Source: Anaerolineae bacterium UTCFX2
GTDB taxonomy: Bacteria > Chloroflexota > Anaerolineae > Anaerolineales > UBA4823
Assembly: GCA_002050125.1 (NCBI GenBank)
Contig: MWTA01000045.1
Coordinates: forward strand, 1-43,786
Direction of reading: 5' to 3'
Length of the DNA stretch: 43,786 nt
The position numbers were made by a program, and so were the translations under genes. Below, one piece after another: positions 1 through 8,000 of the stretch (the stretch's first letter is position 1; every line of letters begins with the position of its first letter). A model generated the notes under the pieces. It was given only the letters and a program-made list of their open reading frames with translations, ran no database searches and was not told the origin of the DNA.

Positions 1-64
1 TTGAGCGGTTTTTTCAAATGAATAATAATGCTTGAGTAAATGAATGAAAAAGAAGAATAATGGG

Positions 65-214
65 TTAGATGTTTGGAACGACTTGACTGTACATATTCCC
101 TACTGCAGGACCCAGGACGGCTAAAACGACGATGATCATGATCGCGACAAAAAGCATTATCAAGGCATATTCCACCAATCCCTGACCCTTTTGAAAAGAT
201 TCCATATTGTGCAT
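65..214 (-). CDS. Flp/Fap-type pilin, small type IVb prepilin
   Basis: This 49-residue protein is a likely structural subunit of a Tad/Flp pilus. Translation gives a short charged leader, then KGQGLVEYALI, then about 20 hydrophobic residues (IMLFVAIMIIVVLAVLG) and a short tail ending QVVPNI. The leader ending in Gly, the Glu at position 5 of the mature protein and the hydrophobic helix are the type IVb prepilin pattern. Prepilin peptidase would be expected to cut after Gly12. The first ATG was chosen because a strong AGGAGG lies 8 bases upstream (223-228). A second Met four codons in is too far from it. The gene follows the pfk terminator and has its own promoter. No Tad assembly gene (TadA, TadB, CpaB, prepilin peptidase) lies in the window, but the left edge is close. 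I am confident of the family; the pilus function is inferred. Confidence 0.88.
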   Translation of the reverse strand: MHNMESFQKGQGLVEYALIMLFVAIMIIVVLAVLGPAVGNMYSQVVPNI

Positions 215-255
215 TAGGACCACCTCCTTCCTTGTATGGAATCTGCACTGATATC

Positions 256-284
256 ATTATAGAATCATTCAAGTAAAAAACCAA
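256..284 (-). promoter_or_regulatory. Sigma-70-type promoter of the Flp pilin
   Basis: On the minus strand there is a perfect TATAAT (256-261), a 17-base spacer and a weaker -35 hexamer TTGGTT (279-284). The surrounding sequence is AT-rich. Transcription would begin near 249 and give a leader of about 35 bases carrying the strong ribosome binding site. The pilin is therefore probably transcribed alone and not with pfk. Confidence 0.65.
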
Positions 285-308
285 TAGACAAAAAATAACA
301 AAAATGCA

Positions 309-346
309 AAGAACAGGCACCATTTCTTGAATGAATGCCTGTTCTT
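309..346 (-). terminator. Intrinsic terminator after pfk
   Basis: A perfect 11-base inverted repeat (AAGAACAGGCA at 309-319, TGCCTGTTCTT at 336-346) encloses a 16-base loop, starting 6 bases past the pfk stop codon. Read on the minus strand, the stem is followed by U-rich sequence (TGCATTTTTGTTATTTTT), as in a factor-independent terminator. It separates pfk from the pilin promoter. Confidence 0.75.
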
Positions 347-352
347 GACAAA

Positions 353-1555
353 TTATCCTTCGCTGGTCATGATGAACAAGGGGCTCATCTCGAAACTGTG
401 GAAAAACGGGCGCAGACGCTCGGTGTTGTAATACTTCTTAATGTTGACGACCTTCTTGAGGCTGGTCACAACATCGATCGGCATGTCATCGTAACGCCCG
501 TTGCGCAGAACAACCAGGCGACCGTGAATACCCTTGAGCACCAGATCCAGAGCGAGATTGCCGTACGCCATCGGAACGATTGAATCGATCGCGTCCGGGT
601 CGCCGCCGCGCACCATATAAGCCAGTTTCTGGTTGATCACATTGATCTGTTTGCCGTTGTTGAATTTAGCCGAGCGGTTTACCAATTCAGCAGAAACGAG
701 TTCGCCGATTCCGCCCAGTTTGGCGTGTCCAAAGGGGTCGGTGGCTTGGTCGAGAAAAGTCATCTCCTCGCCGGTGAACTTGGCGCCCTCGGAAACGATG
801 ACGACCGAATACTTGCTGGGGTTGTGGTTGCGGTCGTAGACCAGCAGTTCGGTCAACCGGTCGATATCGAATTTATGTTCCGGTATCACGCAGCGGTCGG
901 CTGCGCCTGCCATGGTGGGCAGCATGGCAGTGAAACCGGCATAACGCCCAAAAACCTCCAGAACCAAAAAACGCTCGTGTGAGCCGGCAGAGGTGCGCAG
1001 GCTGTTGGCAAGCTGGATGGTGCGGGTGACGCAGGTGCTGAACCCGATGCAATAATCAGTGCCAGGAACATCGTTATCCATCGTCTTGGGGATCGCAATG
1101 ACCTTGAATCCTTCTTGAAAAAGCTTCACGCCTACGCTGAGCGTATCGTCGCCGCCAATTGGAATAAGATAATCGATTCCCAAGTAGTCCAGGTTTTCGA
1201 GGACCTCTGGAATGAGATCATTAACCTCATCAGTATATTTGTCTTTGAGGTGTTCCGGGATATCGGCTTTTGGCATTTTCATCGGATTGGTGCGGGAGGA
1301 ATGTAGAAAGGTGCCTCCCGTTCGACCTGCTTTGCGGACGGTGAGCTCGTCCAAATTCTGATAACATTCGCTGTTGTCGGCATTTGGATCGCGAATGAGA
1401 TTTACCAGCCCAGCCCAACCGCGGCGGATCCCCAGGACCTGATAGCCTTCACTGATTGCCCGGATTGTGACCGCCCGGATCGCCGGGTTTAGACCGGGAA
1501 CATCTCCGCCGCCGGTTAAAATACCGATTACACCTTTGTGTGTTTTATTTGCCAT
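353..1555 (-). CDS. pfp: 6-phosphofructokinase, group III, PPi-dependent residue signature
   Basis: The enzyme converts fructose 6-phosphate to fructose 1,6-bisphosphate in glycolysis. With pyrophosphate as donor the step is reversible. Visible elements, numbered from the first of two adjacent Met codons, are the N-terminal GILTGGGDVPGLN loop, GGDDT at 135-139 and PKTMDND at 157-163. In ATP-dependent bacterial PFKs the second Asp of GGDD is Gly (GGDGS) and the Lys of PKT is Gly (PGTIDND). Asp138 and Lys158 are the residues known to mark PPi use. Length (about 400) fits group III PFK. The second ATG (1555) is preferred because GGAGG (1563-1567) is 7 bases upstream of it but only 4 from the first ATG at 1558. 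The gene is followed by a clear terminator and preceded by a 135-base gap in which I see no convincing promoter. Donor preference is inferred from residues only. Confidence 0.88.
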   Translation of the reverse strand: MANKTHKGVIGILTGGGDVPGLNPAIRAVTIRAISEGYQVLGIRRGWAGLVNLIRDPNADNSECYQNLDELTVRKAGRTGGTFLHSSRTNPMKMPKADIPEHLKDKYTDEVNDLIPEVLENLDYLGIDYLIPIGGDDTLSVGVKLFQEGFKVIAIPKTMDNDVPGTDYCIGFSTCVTRTIQLANSLRTSAGSHERFLVLEVFGRYAGFTAMLPTMAGAADRCVIPEHKFDIDRLTELLVYDRNHNPSKYSVVIVSEGAKFTGEEMTFLDQATDPFGHAKLGGIGELVSAELVNRSAKFNNGKQINVINQKLAYMVRGGDPDAIDSIVPMAYGNLALDLVLKGIHGRLVVLRNGRYDDMPIDVVTSLKKVVNIKKYYNTERLRPFFHSFEMSPLFIMTSEG

Positions 1556-1693
1556 CATACAACCTCCATAAATTTCTTTTAATTTCGCAAATTTTTTTGT
1601 TTTAGTAGTTTTCCCCTATTTTACCCTCAAAAACCCCAAAAATGATCTGGTGGACGGGCGAACTCGACTGCTCTTGCGCCAGCCCGGATGACC

Positions 1694-3373
1694 TCAGATC
1701 CAGTTTGGCTCGTGGTAAATTCCAAACACCTCCTTCATCACGCCGATGATCTCGCCCAATGTGGCATAGGCTCGGACCGCCTCGATGATGGGCGGCATGG
1801 TGTTTTCTGTGCCCTGGCAGGCAATGCGCAGCCGGTCCAGCTCCTGCCCCACGCGTCCGCTGTCGCGGGCGGCGCGGACTGTCTGCAGGCGCGCCGTCTG
1901 GATCTCATACCCTTGCGGGTCCATTTCCAGCAGCGGGATGGTCACGGGTTTGAAGTCGTTGTAGGCGTTGACGCCAACGATCTTACGCAAGCCCTGGTCA
2001 ATCTCCTGCTGATAACGGTAGGCGGCATCTGAAATTTCGCTCTGGAAGAAGCCTTTTTCGATAGCTGAGATAACGCCTCCAAGCTCCTCGATCCGCCGGA
2101 AGTAGTCGTAAGCCTGAGTTTCGATGCGATTTGTCTGCGCTTCGACAAAGAAGGACCCGCCGAGGGGGTCTACGGTGTTCGCGGCGCCCGATTCCTCGGC
2201 GATGACCTGCTGGGTGCGCAGCGCCGTTGTGACCGCTGATTCCGAGGGAAGCGCCAGGGCTTCGTCCATCGAGTTCGTGTGCAGCGATTGTGTGCCGCCC
2301 AGCACCGCGGCAAGCGCCTGAATTGCGACCCGCACGATGTTGTTCTCGGGTTGCTGCGCGGTGAGAGAAGCCCCCGCAGTCTGGGTGTGAAAGCGCATCA
2401 GCCGTGAACGGGTGGATTTTGCCCCAAACTGGTTCAGCATTTCACGGCTCCAGATCCGGCGCGCGGCGCGATACTTGGCGATTTCTTCGAAGAAATCGTT
2501 GTGAGCGTTGAAGAAGAAGGAGAGCCGCGGTGCGAACTCATCTACCTGCAAGCCGCGCTCGATGCCCCAGCGCACATATTCCATGCCGTCCGCCAGCGTG
2601 AACGCCAACTCCTGGGCTGCAGTCGAGCCGGCTTCGCGAATATGATAGCCTGAGATGCTGATGGTGTTCCATTGGGGAACCGCGCGCGTGCCGTGTTCGA
2701 TGGTGTCAACCACGAGCCGCATGGAAGGTTCGGGGGGGAAAATATATTCCTTCTGAGCGATAAATTCTTTCAGAATGTCGTTCTGGAGGGTGCCGCGCAG
2801 TTGATCCGGTCTCACCCCCTGTTTTTCGGCAGCAACGATGTACATCGCCCAGATCACCGCGGCAGGGGAATTAATGGTCATGCTGGTGGAGACGCGGTCG
2901 AGCGGAATGCCATCCAGCAGGACTTCCATATCCTTCAGTGACGAGACTGCAACGCCGCATTTCCCAAATTCACCTAGCGATTCGGCGGCATCGGTGTCGT
3001 AACCCATCAGGGTGGGCAGATCGAACGCAATGGACAGACCGGTCTGCCCTTGATCCAGCAGGTATTTGAAGCGCAGGTTGGTCTCCTCCGCCGTGCCGAA
3101 ACCTGCAAACATGCGCATCGTCCAAAGCCGGCTGCGGTGCAGGCTTGGGTGGATGCCGCGCGTGTAGGGGAATTCGCCCGGAAGCCCAAGGTCTCCGAGA
3201 TAATCAAGATCGGCTAAATCGAGCGGCGTGTATAGCGCATTGACCGGTTCCGACGAGGTGGTGATAAACGCTTCCTGGCGTTCCGGCATAGCTGCCAGAT
3301 TGCGTTGAAGGGTGGTCTCTTCCCATTTTTCTTTTGCCTGGCGCAGCTCTTCTAGCCGACCGTGATCGTACAT
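1694..3373 (-). CDS. B12-dependent acyl-CoA mutase large subunit, isobutyryl-CoA mutase type
   Basis: This is the catalytic (TIM-barrel) large subunit of the methylmalonyl-CoA mutase superfamily, 559 residues. It lacks the C-terminal cobalamin-binding domain, so a separate small subunit must supply B12. Family motifs are [13 protein letters not shown] (114-126), NDILKEF (198-204), [20 protein letters not shown] and [15 protein letters not shown]. In known mutases two residues spaced by 118 select the acyl group: Tyr89/Arg207 in methylmalonyl-CoA mutase, Phe80/Gln198 in isobutyryl-CoA mutase, Ile90/Gln208 in 2-hydroxyisobutyryl-CoA mutase. Here they are Phe89 (in RMFAGFG) and Gln207 (in [10 protein letters not shown]), the isobutyryl-CoA pattern. 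The start has AAGGAG 7 bases upstream. It lies 33 bases after the upstream kinase gene on the same strand. No small subunit, epimerase or mutase chaperone is in the window. The fold is certain; the substrate is inferred. Confidence 0.9.
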   Translation of the reverse strand: MYDHGRLEELRQAKEKWEETTLQRNLAAMPERQEAFITTSSEPVNALYTPLDLADLDYLGDLGLPGEFPYTRGIHPSLHRSRLWTMRMFAGFGTAEETNLRFKYLLDQGQTGLSIAFDLPTLMGYDTDAAESLGEFGKCGVAVSSLKDMEVLLDGIPLDRVSTSMTINSPAAVIWAMYIVAAEKQGVRPDQLRGTLQNDILKEFIAQKEYIFPPEPSMRLVVDTIEHGTRAVPQWNTISISGYHIREAGSTAAQELAFTLADGMEYVRWGIERGLQVDEFAPRLSFFFNAHNDFFEEIAKYRAARRIWSREMLNQFGAKSTRSRLMRFHTQTAGASLTAQQPENNIVRVAIQALAAVLGGTQSLHTNSMDEALALPSESAVTTALRTQQVIAEESGAANTVDPLGGSFFVEAQTNRIETQAYDYFRRIEELGGVISAIEKGFFQSEISDAAYRYQQEIDQGLRKIVGVNAYNDFKPVTIPLLEMDPQGYEIQTARLQTVRAARDSGRVGQELDRLRIACQGTENTMPPIIEAVRAYATLGEIIGVMKEVFGIYHEPNWI

Positions 3374-3406
3374 ATCGGGTCTCCTTCGGCAGAATTTCGC
3401 CCCAGA

Positions 3407-5524
3407 TTATAGCACGCCCTGAAGCCACAGGGTGAATGTGCTTCCCCTTCCGACCTGGCTTGCGACGGTGATCTTGCCGCCCAGGCGCTCCATGATTTCC
3501 GCAGAGATTGCCAGCCCCAAGCCGGTGCCCGGCGACTCGGCTTTGCGGCTGGCTGAGCCGCGATAGAAGCGGTCGAATATGGTTGGCAGTTCCGCCGGAT
3601 CGATCCCGAAGCCGTTGTCGGAAACCGAGATTTTTATCCAGGGTTTTCCCGCATCCTGGTCGAAGAACGCGCGCATTTCTATCTGACCGCCGGGAGGCGA
3701 GTAAATCAAGGCATTGGTCAGGATGTTTGAGAGGACCTGGGTCAATAAAGCCTGATCAGCCAGGGCATTTGGCAGGTTTGTGGGTCTGGTGAAGAGCAGC
3801 CGCAAGTCCCGGCGATTTGCCATGTGGTTGCGGTCGTCAACGATGTCCTGGATCAACCTGCAGACATCGATTTCTTTGATGGAGTAATTAATGCGGTTGG
3901 ATTCCAGCCGCGAGATGGTCAGCAGGTCTTCGATCAATTCAGTTAGGCGGTTGGTCTCGCGGCGCAAGGTGGCTTGGAAGCGGGCTCTCTTTTGCGCATC
4001 CTCTTCGTCTTCCAACAGGTCGAGAAACAGGCTCAGGTTTGTCAACGGCGTGCGTAATTCATGCGAAACATCGGAGACGAATTGGGTTTTCATGCGGTCC
4101 AATTCGTGGAAGCGGGTGACGTCCCGGAACACGATGACGATGCCAGCCTGCTGGTCGGGCAGCGGCAGCGGCGAGGAAAGCGCCTGATAAGTGCGCCCGG
4201 CGACTTCGATGCCGACATGCTCATCGGTATCCTGACAGGATTTCAACTGGCTCACCAGTTCAGCGTCGAATAATTTGCCGCCCATCTGCTCGATCTGTTT
4301 GAGCAGAAGCGAGCCAGCCTGGTTTGATTCGAGCAGGTTTTCGGAGTTGTCCAGCACAAATACCGCGTCGGGAACGGATTCAAGGATCGCTTCGATGCGT
4401 TCTTTTGCGAGGCTGAGCTGGGCGGTGCGCTCATCGACTCGATCCTCGAGCTGCGCGGAATATTCCTGCAGGTTGCTGTAGAGGCGGGCGTTATGCAGCG
4501 CAGCCGCGGCGTGCGAGGCGAATACATGCAGCCGGCGCAGGCTCTCTTCGTCGAAGAAATTGGGCTCCCGGCTGTTGACGTTCAAGAAGCCGATCACTTC
4601 TTGGCGGAGCTGGAGCGGGGCGGAGGCGTACGAGCGGATCCACGAGGACCTTTGGAGAACCTTCCAGTCCGGTTCAGCGTGCGTGTCGGAGATCATAATC
4701 GGTTGACCGGTGGACATCATCCGAAAAAGCGTCGGGGTGGTCAAAGGCAGCGCCGGACCCCCTTGCAGGCTTTCGATTTCGCCGGTGGGCGTCATGAAGA
4801 GCTGGCGCACGACCACCGCGTGATCGTCTTCTACCAACATCAGATTCACCGAGTTGCAGGGGACCACCTGGAAGGTTTGCTCCAGGATCTGGCTGAGGAC
4901 CCGATCTATATCCAGGCTGCTGTTAAGGGCTTCCGTTGCGTGAACAATCGCTTCGGCATACTGCTTCTGGTTGTGCTCGGATTGATATAGGCGTGCATTC
5001 TGGAGGGCAATCGCGAGGGTGTGCGCGGCGGTGACGCCCAACTGGAGGGTTACATCGTCATATTGGCGCGGCTGGCGGTAATACAACCCCAGAACACCCA
5101 TCGGCGCCCCCTGAAATTGAACAGGCAACTGGATGAAGGCTTGAATTCCCAGTTCGGTCAGGGCAGTTTTCACTTCCGGGTCGAGCGGCAGGTCGGCGAT
5201 GTTCTCAACCGCGAGGATCGAGCGGTCGAAGATCGACGGTTCCCTTGGTGGTTGACCGGACAGGTTGATCAACTGGCAGTGCAACGCGCCCGGGATACGA
5301 TGCGCATGCACCTGGCGCTCATATTCGGACATAGTTGAGCCGAGGCAGAGGGCGCTTGCGTCCGCTTCGAGCAGTTCTTCACCCGCCGATAAAACCATTT
5401 CGAACAGCTCACCCGGTTCGTGAATTTGAACCAGCTCGGTGGTAAAACGATTCAAAGCCAATAAGCGATGTTCGAGAAGCTTGTTGTGGGTCGAATCCCG
5501 GTTGGCGGCTGCGGGGTTTGGCAT
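3407..5524 (-). CDS. Soluble sensor histidine kinase, GAF-GAF-PAS-HisKA-HATPase
   Basis: This 705-residue kinase has no membrane segment, so it should sense a cytoplasmic signal. Order of parts: a first GAF-like domain (about 30-180), a second GAF domain (about 190-345), a short coiled coil (about 345-375), a PAS domain (about 380-475, starting at AILESVPDAVFVLD), HisKA with VSHELRTPL and phospho-acceptor His488, then the ATP-binding domain with NALIYSPPGG (N box), DNGFGID (G1 box), FDRFYRG and GTGLGLAI (G2 box). All catalytic boxes look intact. No response regulator gene adjoins it; the neighbouring mutase is downstream by 33 bases. The bound ligand of the GAF domains cannot be read from the sequence. 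Confidence 0.93.
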   Translation of the reverse strand: MPNPAAANRDSTHNKLLEHRLLALNRFTTELVQIHEPGELFEMVLSAGEELLEADASALCLGSTMSEYERQVHAHRIPGALHCQLINLSGQPPREPSIFDRSILAVENIADLPLDPEVKTALTELGIQAFIQLPVQFQGAPMGVLGLYYRQPRQYDDVTLQLGVTAAHTLAIALQNARLYQSEHNQKQYAEAIVHATEALNSSLDIDRVLSQILEQTFQVVPCNSVNLMLVEDDHAVVVRQLFMTPTGEIESLQGGPALPLTTPTLFRMMSTGQPIMISDTHAEPDWKVLQRSSWIRSYASAPLQLRQEVIGFLNVNSREPNFFDEESLRRLHVFASHAAAALHNARLYSNLQEYSAQLEDRVDERTAQLSLAKERIEAILESVPDAVFVLDNSENLLESNQAGSLLLKQIEQMGGKLFDAELVSQLKSCQDTDEHVGIEVAGRTYQALSSPLPLPDQQAGIVIVFRDVTRFHELDRMKTQFVSDVSHELRTPLTNLSLFLDLLEDEEDAQKRARFQATLRRETNRLTELIEDLLTISRLESNRINYSIKEIDVCRLIQDIVDDRNHMANRRDLRLLFTRPTNLPNALADQALLTQVLSNILTNALIYSPPGGQIEMRAFFDQDAGKPWIKISVSDNGFGIDPAELPTIFDRFYRGSASRKAESPGTGLGLAISAEIMERLGGKITVASQVGRGSTFTLWLQGVL

Positions 5525-5544
5525 GAGGCGCGAAATCCGTGAAG

Positions 5545-5709
5545 TTAAAATGCTGTCATGACGCAGATGATGAGACCGGAAAGCCCTGCCTCAGCCAGAT
5601 TTAGCGGCGCAGGGAACAGCCCGTTCGATTTGGCTGAATTCGCCAACGCGGAATACAGCAGAGTAATCAGCAGACCGGTCGGGATCAATATCTGAAATTG
5701 AGCGCTCAT
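5545..5709 (-). CDS. Possible small membrane peptide, unrecognised
   Basis: I do not recognise this 54-residue frame. It lies in the 216-base gap between two kinase genes and ends 20 bases before the downstream kinase start. It has two hydrophobic stretches, ILIPTGLLITLLYSAL (about 7-22) and AEAGLSGLIICVMTAF (about 39-54), joined by a short polar linker, as in a two-helix membrane peptide. The ribosome binding site is weak: an AGAG about 7 bases ahead of the ATG. The frame stays open further upstream into the end of the hybrid kinase gene, so a different start is possible. It may be chance. Confidence 0.3.
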   Translation of the reverse strand: MSAQFQILIPTGLLITLLYSALANSAKSNGLFPAPLNLAEAGLSGLIICVMTAF

Positions 5710-5740
5710 CCCCAAGCTCTGTGAAACATCATTCCGGGGT

Positions 5741-7873
5741 TCAGTTATTGACGCGCTGAACGGGCGCATATCTCAACGATTCGCCGATCATTTTTGCGAG
5801 CTGCTTCAACCGCGGAGGTTTGGGCAGCCAGGCGGTAAGATCATCGGACAGCGCATCTTCCAACTCGTTTTGCAGCGGATGTCCGGTCATCAAGATCACC
5901 GGTATCCGAAATCCAGCCTGACGGATTTTTTGCAACAATGGAACTCCGCCCATCTGGGGCATCACGACATCGCTTAAGATCAGGTCCACTTCCTGCGCGT
6001 GCTCCTCCAGGTAGCGCAAGGCTTCCAAACCGTCCGAGGTGCAGACCACGCGGTAATTCAGCAGGCTTAAACCTTCCATGATGGCTTGCCGGGTGACAGG
6101 GTCGTCCTCGACCACCAGAATTGTCTGTCCCAGACCCCGGATGAAGGAAGTGGCGTCAGTATCCGCCTCGCTGTAGCTTTTTACCGGCAGAGCCGGCAGG
6201 TAAAGCGAAAAAGTTGTTCCCTCATCCTCCCGGTTTGAAACATCTATATGACCGTCGTGCGTTTCGACAATCCCAAATACTTGAGAAAGCCCCAATCCGG
6301 TCCCCTGCCCCTGAGCTTTGGTGGTGAAGAAGGGCTCGAAAATGTGCGGGAGCACCTCCGGCGGTATCCCAAAGCCGTCATCCGAGACTGCGATGCAGAT
6401 CCACTCCTCGCCGCTGACTACACCGCACGCGATGCAATGAATAGTTGCAGAGGCTGGCACGCGCTCCAGACGGATATCCAGTCTGCCGCCGTTTGGCATG
6501 GCATCTCTGGCGTTGACCGCCAGGTTCATAATTGCCTGCTGCAGGCGGGTCGGGTCTGCGCTCATTACACAGGAACCGGTCTTGAAATCGAGTTCGATGC
6601 GGATGTTTTCGGGCAGGGTCCTTTCGAGCAGCTTGACCTGCTCTTTGAGAAAAGGCTGCAAGTCCATCGGGCGGCGCTCGAGCCGGGTGCGGCGGCTGAA
6701 ATCCAGGATCTGCTGGATCAGGTCGGAGGCGCGCCGACCCTGCTGAAAGATGGTGAGCAGACGCTCGCGCAACCGCGGGGCAAGTTCTGGCACGTCCAGC
6801 GCCATTTCGGTGTAGAGCAAGATCACTGCCAGAATATTGTTGAAATCGTGGGCAATTCCCGCCGCGAGCTGCCCCACTGCGGCTAGGCGCTCTTGCTGCT
6901 GGCTGCGCGTCTGAATCTCGCGTTCGCGAGTCACGTCGCGCAACACCATCACCCAATATTGATTTTCCGAGCCGAGCGAGGTGGGTCGGGCGATTACCTC
7001 AAACGTGCGTTGTTCCAGCGTGACCTCGTGCCAAAGACCCTTGGGGGGCGAATCCAGCAGTTCCGTCAGAGTTTTCTCCCCCAATCGGGTGAGCGTTCCG
7101 CCCACCTGGATTTCGAACAGGGTCTCTAAGTACTCCTGGGCGGTCGGGTTGGCAAGCACGACCAGCCCGTTTTCCGCCAGAAGCAGCACGCCCTCGGGAA
7201 CGCTGTTCATAACTTCGCGCAGTTGCTGTTCTTGCGTGCGCAACTGTTCGAGCAGCCTTTCGCGTTCCGCCTGGCTCCCGAGCAGGGCTTCTTCCGTCTG
7301 TTTGCGGATTTGCAGTTCCTGGTTGAGGATTTTGTTCGCCGCGATTAGCTCGGCGGTCCGCTCCTGCACGCGCTCTTCCAACGCTTCTTTGGCTTTCTGC
7401 AGCGCGGATTCGACTTTTTTGCGCTCGTGGATCTCCTGCTGCAATTGCAGGTTTTGCGCTTCGAGCTGACGCTGCAGGTTGCGCAGCGTAAGGTGGGTTT
7501 CGACCCGCGCCAGCACTTCTTTGGATTGAAACGGTTTGGTGACGTAATCGACGCCCCCAACGGCAAACCCCTGGATCTTATCGTCTTGCTCATCCAGGGC
7601 GCTGACAAAAATCACCGGTATGCTGTGGGTGGCTGGATCGACCTTGAGTTGGCGGCAGACGTCGAAGCCATCCATGCCCGGCATGCGGATGTCTAACAGG
7701 ATGAGATCTGGGAGCGATTTTCGGGCAAGCGCCAGGGCTGAGGGACCGTCTGAGGCTTTAAAAACGTAAAACCCCCGGCTTTCCAGCATTACCGAAAGCA
7801 GTTGAAGATTGGTGATCGTATCATCTGCGATCAGGATGTTCGCTCGTGCAGGCTGAGCCGTCAAATCATTCAT
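5741..7873 (-). CDS. Hybrid histidine kinase, REC-coiled coil-PAS-HisKA-HATPase-REC
   Basis: This 710-residue soluble protein has receiver domains at both ends. The first (about 12-130) carries phospho-acceptor Asp61 in LLDIRMPGMDG and Lys in VTKPF. A long coiled coil (about 130-215, rich in Glu, Gln, Lys and Arg) follows, then a PAS domain (about 220-320), HisKA with AGIAHDFNNIL (His342), and an ATPase domain with NLAVNARDAMPNGG, DDGFGIPP and GTGLGLSQVFGIV. The HDFNN motif and this ATPase type belong to the NtrB-like kinase group. The last receiver (about 588-705) has Asp635 in LILSDVVMPQMGG. No HPt domain and no separate DNA-binding regulator gene are adjacent, so the output is unknown. A TATAAT (7955-7960) upstream probably starts its transcript. 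Confidence 0.93.
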   Translation of the reverse strand: MNDLTAQPARANILIADDTITNLQLLSVMLESRGFYVFKASDGPSALALARKSLPDLILLDIRMPGMDGFDVCRQLKVDPATHSIPVIFVSALDEQDDKIQGFAVGGVDYVTKPFQSKEVLARVETHLTLRNLQRQLEAQNLQLQQEIHERKKVESALQKAKEALEERVQERTAELIAANKILNQELQIRKQTEEALLGSQAERERLLEQLRTQEQQLREVMNSVPEGVLLLAENGLVVLANPTAQEYLETLFEIQVGGTLTRLGEKTLTELLDSPPKGLWHEVTLEQRTFEVIARPTSLGSENQYWVMVLRDVTREREIQTRSQQQERLAAVGQLAAGIAHDFNNILAVILLYTEMALDVPELAPRLRERLLTIFQQGRRASDLIQQILDFSRRTRLERRPMDLQPFLKEQVKLLERTLPENIRIELDFKTGSCVMSADPTRLQQAIMNLAVNARDAMPNGGRLDIRLERVPASATIHCIACGVVSGEEWICIAVSDDGFGIPPEVLPHIFEPFFTTKAQGQGTGLGLSQVFGIVETHDGHIDVSNREDEGTTFSLYLPALPVKSYSEADTDATSFIRGLGQTILVVEDDPVTRQAIMEGLSLLNYRVVCTSDGLEALRYLEEHAQEVDLILSDVVMPQMGGVPLLQKIRQAGFRIPVILMTGHPLQNELEDALSDDLTAWLPKPPRLKQLAKMIGESLRYAPVQRVNN

Positions 7874-7954
7874 CCAGAAAGGTCAATTGGCTTGCCGGCT
7901 GTGTCTCAATAGGTCCCTGATTATTCCCGCTTACATCGAAGCGTCATTCTACTA

Positions 7955-7960
7955 TTATAG
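7955..7960 (-). promoter_or_regulatory. -10 element upstream of the hybrid kinase
   Basis: A perfect TATAAT on the minus strand lies in a 127-base AT-rich gap, 82 bases upstream of the kinase start. No good -35 hexamer sits at 16 to 18 bases. It would start a leader of about 75 bases and separate the kinase from the decarboxylase gene. Confidence 0.4.
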
Positions 7961-8000
7961 TGATTTTTCCAGTTTACTCTTTTTACAAAACTGTCAGGTT

